DNA of 64,000 nt from Anthoceros angustus (Eukaryota; Streptophyta; Anthocerotopsida; Anthocerotales; Anthocerotaceae), in the NCBI GenBank assembly GCA_010909165.1, contig MU008154.1, positions 620,001 to 684,000 on the forward strand. Direction: 5' to 3'. Every line of letters begins with the position of its first letter. Position 1 is the first letter of the stretch. The notes beneath the pieces were generated by a model, which was given only the letters and a program-made list of their open reading frames with translations, did not search any database and was not told where the DNA came from. Position numbers and translations under genes: made by a program. This document shows positions 59,110-64,000 of the stretch, piece by piece.

Positions 59110-59290
59110 GAGTCCCCCAATCACACACACATTAATTTCTCCGGACTGAACCTATCTATAAGTCGTTGCACCAAACTGACACATTGCAAGTTATCACAAC
59201 ACAAAAGCCTCATCGGCGGATTAAAAGCACAAAATTAGCGGACTGAAAACCAACTTAGCGGTCACCAAAATGAACATCTTCCCTCACAGG

Positions 59291-59774
59291 TGATTTGAGC
59301 CACATTGCGGATTGCATGCTGCTCAAAAATGTAATGCCGGTTTGCACAGCTAGGAGTTAGAAACCACGCATTGATTAAGCCCATCAATCCCCGCCTCAAA
59401 CACTCAAATCACAAGATTCCATTGGTTGACAATGTTCTCAAAGGGATTGCGGGAGGACTCTCCTGGACACTGCTAGAGCGACTTCAACAAGCTATTCTCT
59501 ACCTAGCCCTCCTCTTAGTCTCACGCCATCTCCTCCAGTGAAATCGGAATAAGCCTATGAAACAACTAACATAGCTATTACGAAACTAGGCAAAAAGACT
59601 TAAGAACATGAACTAACAAAACCTCACCCACTAATGGTGAGAGACTAAAATGCCGACAGCCAAGGCTTAGGCTACCACAAAAGCGATCCGGACGGCCTGA
59701 GAGTCTGGGCTGGGGAGAGTCCCGGAATTGAGAAGTCCCCTTCACTCAGTCTTCTCTCCCATAGTGACACTTTC
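59291..59774. other. No gene seen
   Basis: AT-rich to mixed sequence between the solo-LTR block and its unoccupied paralogous site. No coding region, repeat or RNA gene is supportable. Confidence 0.35.
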
Positions 59775-60165
59775 ATGGCCAAATGCGAGGTGAAGGCAAG
59801 AAAGTGTCCCGAGTCTTTGGGGCCGGGATTGCGAGTCCCTCATGCCGGGACACTCGGGACTCATTCACGGTGGCCAGCCATTTATGGTGGCTACCACAGC
59901 AGAGACATGTCCCGGGAGTCCCAAGTATTCGGGAGAATGTTAGCCACACTGCATATACAGGGACAAGGACAGTCTGGGAGTCCATCACACACACACATTC
60001 ATACAGTCGATTTCTCCGGACACGAACCACTCATAAGTCTTGAGGGACTGCTGAGCAGACATTGCAAGTTATCACAACACGCCTCATTAGCGGTGGATTT
60101 AAGCACAAAATTAGCGGACTCAAAACCAACTCGGCGGATCGGCAAAATGAACATCTTCCTACCCT
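59775..60165. repeat. Unoccupied paralogue of the solo-LTR site
   Basis: GCGAGGTGAAGGCAAG through AAAATGAACATC matches the two flanks of the solo LTR without the LTR between them, joined at about 59975 (GGGAGTCCATCAC). It shows that the LTR inserted after the duplication or that only one copy received it. Confidence 0.7.
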
Positions 60166-60207
60166 TTAAGCGAGAGCCTAAATGACAGAGGAGCGTGTGG
60201 AGGGGCT

Positions 60208-60453
60208 TTATAAGCGTGCAGGCCCACTCGGCACCTCTTCAAGTGGTGGATCAAGGCAAAACAGATGAAACCCCCCATTGTAGTTATCACACAAAAGCAT
60301 GAGCTCAGGGTCATCGGGCCGCCTACACACCTGGCACGGGTAGTCACTTGGGGGGATCCAATCGCTAGTGACGATTGTAGGATCTAGGTTGGGAAGGTGA
60401 CATGGTGATTCTTCATGTGATCGTAAGTAGTGCGCTCGCCAGCTTTGCGGCAA
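60208..60453 (-). pseudogene. PHD finger downstream of a retroelement integrase
   Basis: The minus-strand frame contains CQVCRRPDDPELMLLCDNYNGGFH and then LFCLDPPLEEVPSG. This is a PHD finger (C-x2-C, LLCD, H-x2-C, PPL-x-x-VP), a module that reads histone H3 tails. The fourth zinc ligand, usually Cys, is Tyr here, and the last C-x2-C pair is lost because the frame breaks after VPSGPA. Upstream, CHLPNLDPTI fits the end of a Ty3/gypsy integrase C-terminus. A PHD finger in this position would take the place of the chromodomain of chromoviruses and might guide integration to particular chromatin. Confidence 0.75.
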
Positions 60454-60479
60454 AGGACAGTTAGTCGACCTCCTTCACT

Positions 60480-61065
60480 CGCAACACATGTCTGCTGTTG
60501 GAGGTATCCAGCGTGTCCCTTGTTTGGCGCTGAAGATAGATGAAGTCACCGAATTGAAACTTCTTGACTTGTGGAAACTTCCACTTGAGTGTCTGGCGTG
60601 CAGGGTGTCCGTCTTTGGGCTATACGCAGGTTTGCCATTGCCATAGGCATGACCTGCTTGAACAAGGCCACCCGCTGGCCTATGACCTGTGCCCATACAG
60701 CTGGATTATCCAGATCCACGACCTCCTGCAGCTGCTTTGCGATGGCACTTGGTGGCATGGGATCCCTCCCAAATAGTAGGAAGTAAGGACTGAAATGGGC
60801 CAAAGCGGCATGTTTGCTCATTCTATAGCCCATTGCTATAGCGCTCAAGTCCCAATCATCTTGGCGTTTGCAGCGAGTTTGCGGTCCCTTTTTAGCTGCC
60901 ATCCGCTCCTTACCCATGTGGGTGGTCAGTGGTCGGTGGTTCACCAAAGCGTCGAGGAGATCCGGGCACTCTCCTCTAAATTCGAACCACGATCGGTGGG
61001 CATTTATAGCCAAACGCTCAAAATTACGTAAAAATGGGGACATTTGTAGGATACCATGGGGGCTT
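60480..61065 (-). pseudogene. Ty3/gypsy integrase, C-terminal half
   Basis: The minus-strand frame has FEFRGECPDLLDALVNHRP, then KRQDDWDL and IAMGYRMSKHAALAHFSPYF-LLFGRDPMPP, the typical end of a gypsy integrase core. A shifted frame at 60.6-60.48 kb keeps YLQRQTRDTLD-like GPY/F-region sequence. The stretch between NHRP and DDWDL, which should carry the catalytic glutamate, is scrambled. Confidence 0.82.
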
Positions 61066-61580
61066 CTCAGCTGCGCGCACAGGGCGGGCCTGGTGGTGGG
61101 AATCCAGCACTGTTGAAAGGGATAGTGTGGGGTCCCTAACTGTCTGGGACAACACCAACTCCAGCAATGGCTGCGGGGCCATGTTGGTCCAGTAATTTCG
61201 CAGCCGGTGGGCAAAGCTGCCCACTTGTACAGCATCCATGAGAAGGGGTGTACCCAAGTGCTGCCTCACGATGATCATGTCTTGATCCACCTGTGGGCGA
61301 GCATCCAACTGTGCCGGTGTGTTCTCCAAAAAATATGCACAACCGGGTTGAATTGCTGAATCCAGGTTAGGATTCGCTGCAAATCCCAAAACAAGGCTGT
61401 CCGAGGATCTTGCAAACTTGCGCCTAAGCCGACCTGTGAGAATCCTTGGCATTCCCACGGCCGACCACCACAGATCGGTGGCGTGAATGTGGCAAGGTTG
61501 AATGTAGGCGCTACTTGGGGAACGCGTGAACATCTTTGGGCAGGCCTCAGTGACAAGCCCAGTTAGGAATCGGATGCCCA
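61030..61580 (-). pseudogene. C5 cytosine DNA methyltransferase carried by a retroelement, frameshifted
   Basis: Two minus-strand frames together give a C5-MTase catalytic core. At 61470-61330 motif IV appears as WECQGFSQVGLGASLQDPRT followed by ALFWDLQRIL, with the catalytic-loop cysteine at 61449-61451. The frame then shifts, and motif VI follows as AYFLENTPAQLD (61340-61300). Motif VIII appears as QVGSFAHRLRNYWTN (about 61225-61175), then RDPTLSLSTVLDSHHQ and PPWYP. WECQ replaces the usual PCQ; I believe this occurs in some plant retroelement-linked methyltransferases, but cannot confirm it. Motif I and the last motifs are not recognisable. It directly precedes the integrase on the same strand, so both belong to one element or to two fused copies. 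Confidence 0.8.
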
Positions 61581-61885
61581 CGAACATGAAATTGATGGTC
61601 GGTGTGGGACTGATCCTGATAGATATGTAGCGATCACTACACCATTACATGTGTGCCTCGCTGTATAGATGCCTCAAATAGCTCCGGGCGTAGCTCCACG
61701 GCTGGAGGGACCATGTGATAATGGCTCGGTTCACAAGTCCGGTGTCGGGTGATTCCGGTGTCCCGTGACTCGCGATAATGGGGTGTACCATTTGCATGGC
61801 TTGCTGCACACAGGAAGTGAGATTACAATGGTTCAACGCGTCCCAGTGTCACGGACATTCACAGACACAGCTGTTCAAGGGGCGT

Positions 61886-62430
61886 GTCATGCCGTGTGAT
61901 ACTAATCTCTGCACTTGGGTTTAGTGTTTGATTAGCATTAATTAATCTAATTACTTATCTTTAAGTAATTAGTGTTAATTAATCTAAAGTGCTTATGTTA
62001 ATTAAGCATTGATTAGTGTTAATTAATCTAAGTGCTTATGTTAATTAAGCATTGATTAGTGTTAATTAAACATGGTTAGCAATAGCTAAGTGGATAAGCT
62101 CAAGTAATATGCTTTGGCATATTCCTTGCATATTATAGTGTATAGCTAAGTGGATAAGCTCAATATTTTGGCATATTCCTTGCATATTATAGTGTATTCT
62201 TAGGATATTTTGCATATGCCGATGCCAATAGGATATCTTAGAATATGCCGTGGTCTAGATATATAGACCCTTCCATTGAGGACAAGCTCGATCATAGCTT
62301 GTCCTCTAGATATGCAATGCAAGTTGTGAGGAGGCCAAAGCTATGACTCGAGAGCGATGTGTGAGGAATTTGCGTGTTGTTCTCGTGGGAGAGTGTGTTT
62401 GTGCCACGACGTGCGAGCTACTCCCTCCTA
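61886..62430 (+). repeat. Partial LTR, inverted relative to the solo LTR
   Basis: Starts TGTCATGCCGTGTGATAC after a purine-rich CAAGGGGCG, and matches the reverse complement of 59109 down to about 58560. The last 120 bases of the LTR are missing or replaced after about 62430. Internal duplications differ from the solo LTR. Confidence 0.75.
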
Positions 62431-62454
62431 TGCCATGATCTGTGTACACGCATG

Positions 62455-62590
62455 CAGGCGATGCTAGGCGGGCGCGACAGGCGTTAGCGATGCTAGCGAC
62501 GCCAGGGCGAGCTAGGTGACGCTAGGCGCCAGGCGACGCCAGGCTAGGCCGCCAGGCCGCTAGGCGAGGCTACGAGGCAACGCCGCAAGC
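62455..62590. repeat. GCTAGGCGACGCCAGG low-complexity repeat
   Basis: Short GC-rich words (GCTAGGCG, GACGCCAGG, GCGATGCTAG) repeat irregularly in both orientations, forming many small hairpins. Not coding. Confidence 0.7.
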
Positions 62591-62629
62591 AGGCAAGGGA
62601 CTCAAGTGTGCCCAAGGCTTGAGGCCAGA

Positions 62630-62875
62630 GAGGGACCAAGCCAAGGCCAAGGAGAGAGGAGGAGAAGCCCAAGTCCAAGGCCAAGAGGAGGCGAAGCCCA
62701 AGTCCAAGGCCAAGGAGAGGAGGAAGAAGCCCAAGTCCAAGGCCAAGGAGAGAGGAAGAAGCCCAAGTCCAAGGCCAAGGAGAGGAGGCAAGAAGCCCAA
62801 GTCCAAGGCCAAGGAGGCGAAGCCCAAGTCCAAGGCCAAGGAGAGGAGGCAAGAAGGCAGAAGAAGCCCATACCA
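62630..62875 (+). repeat. Minisatellite encoding KPKSKAKERR units
   Basis: About six units of 36-42 bases (AAGCCCAAGTCCAAGGCC plus AAGGAGAGGAGG) are in tandem. The plus-strand frame at 62619-62888 reads as repeats of KPKSKAKERR, and the minus strand as repeats of SLALDLGF. There is no start context or neighbour to support a real gene. Confidence 0.8.
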
Positions 62876-62939
62876 AGGAGAGGAATGAGGCTCCATGTGG
62901 CCTTTTAAGGCCAACCAACCAAGGAGAAACAAGAGTATT

Positions 62940-64000
62940 TTACCTTGGGCCCTGATTCCAAGGGATAAAGGATAGACATGGGTATGTCATCAGTCCATTG
63001 ATTTCACTTTCTGTCCAAAACTCCTAGTCGGCACCCCATCCAGGTACTGATCCACCCCACGGGTGCTTAACTCTGAGTTCCTATGCCTTTGCTATCCAAC
63101 TCACCCACCCCTCACATTTTTGACCATATATGCAGAGTATTTATGCAATTTTAACATGCATAGATACTTAGAGGTTTCACTAATCACGATCTAAGATAGG
63201 GGTGTGTTAACCTTGATTAAGGGTTTGATCTAGCCACTAACCGCCTGGAGTGCATGCTCGACACACTCGATCCGGACGGAGCTACCAACCAGAAGTCCAT
63301 CGAGCGAATTCAAGTCCCGACCAAGAGGAGAAGTGCGAACACCGATTTTGGTACCAGAAGGACGGAGGAACCCAAACACAATCAACAATCTTTGAAGGAT
63401 CCGTGAGTGGCAACACACAAGACACGTTAGTGCCGGGACAACTCAAATGGGAAGCGAGGAGGACTTGTCTCTTGGAGTCGCCAAGATGGGAGGAGACAAG
63501 GATCGAATGGAGTTGTTCACGGAGCGGGCACCTTGCTGGAGGACTTCATCGAGAAATGCGTGCGGTGTGTGCGGAGATGGAATTGAAGACCGGATACACG
63601 AAGCGATACGCTTCATCCAAATGCCGAAGTACTTGGGGATGAAGCATTGGCGTGCTATCGCGAAAGGCGAGGCTTGAGCGGTGGAGGACCCGATGAGTAG
63701 CAGTTCAAGCTCCGAAGGAACCGTCTGAGCAGGCGGTGGCACCAGTGGGCACGATCCCATCGAAGAGATGTTTGACATCTTCCTGGAGTTTCCTGCAAGC
63801 ACGGATGAGAAGATCTCCGGTGACACACTTCAAGATGAAGGCGAGATGCGAAGATGGCTTATCAAGAATCGACCGGTTAGTGCGTGACACCAAGATCATG
63901 AGTGACCCGAGATGCCGCGGGCATTGCCATATGCTGCGCATGAAGGTGCAACAAGCGGTGCACACGAAGGGGCAACACTACACCCTCAAGGAAGTGTACG
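62940..64000 (+). other. Probable 5' region and gag of a plus-strand retroelement
   Basis: Several frames from 63.25 to 64 kb are broken, but the end of the window reads MKVQQAVHTKGQHYTLKEVY in the plus direction, which resembles the end of a retroelement gag. This would fit an element running right from the LTR at 61886. No zinc knuckle is visible before the window ends. Confidence 0.35.

Noticed and set aside
62544-62932. Hydrophobic SLALDLGF repeat protein on the minus strand
   Set aside because: Antisense of the KPKSKAKERR minisatellite; no start context or homology.

Overview
The window looks like nuclear DNA of a land plant. Genes have spliceosomal GT-AG introns of roughly 75 to 400 bases, there is a plastid-type precursor protein, a plant-type PP7 phosphatase, an EAR-motif zinc-finger repressor, SKU5-like proteins and Ty1/copia retrotransposons. 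A predicted axonemal protein (DRC9-like) points to a plant that makes swimming sperm, such as a bryophyte, lycophyte or fern. I cannot narrow this further from sequence alone.

Layout. 1-5.5 kb is gene-poor, with minisatellites, GC-rich palindromes and old LTR-like debris. 5.6-14 kb is the ordinary gene island: a single-C2H2 EAR repressor (-), a two-exon plastid-targeted protein of unknown function (-), a complete five-exon PP7 phosphatase (-), and, divergently, an intronless DRC9-like gene (+). 14-16 kb holds diverged snoRNA-like repeats and a short promoter-linked ORF.

16.2-58.2 kb is a decayed tandem array. Its unit is a SKU5/SKS-like multicopper-oxidase-family gene followed by a small secreted protein resembling the MiAMP1 (beta-gamma-crystallin-like) antimicrobial family. 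Four SKU5-like copies or fragments (none fully intact) and six MiAMP1-like copies (three intact: 20.8, 45.3 and 47.8 kb) are present. Copia elements have split members of both families. A minus-strand Copia (28023-41486, 207-bp LTRs, ACAAC target duplication) sits inside exon 3 of a SKU5-like copy and itself contains a younger plus-strand Copia (29836-38215). A third Copia (50912-55500, GTGAG target duplication) separates the promoter of a MiAMP1-like copy from its coding region. A 2-kb non-coding block is present twice (25.2-27.1 and 56.3-58.2 kb).

58.2-64 kb is Ty3/gypsy territory: a 674-bp solo LTR with a preserved unoccupied paralogous site, an inverted partial LTR, and between them the remains of a pol region encoding a C5 cytosine DNA methyltransferase, an integrase and a PHD finger on one strand. 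This writer-plus-reader retroelement is the most unusual content of the window.

A second striking signal is sequence-specific decay. In extra copies of a Copia gag segment, of a Copia RT segment and of one MiAMP1-like coding region, the sequence is well preserved except that CAG/CTG trinucleotides (the symmetric plant CHG methylation context) are selectively deleted or scrambled. This is either a methylation-linked mutational process or a methylation-linked sequencing/assembly artefact.
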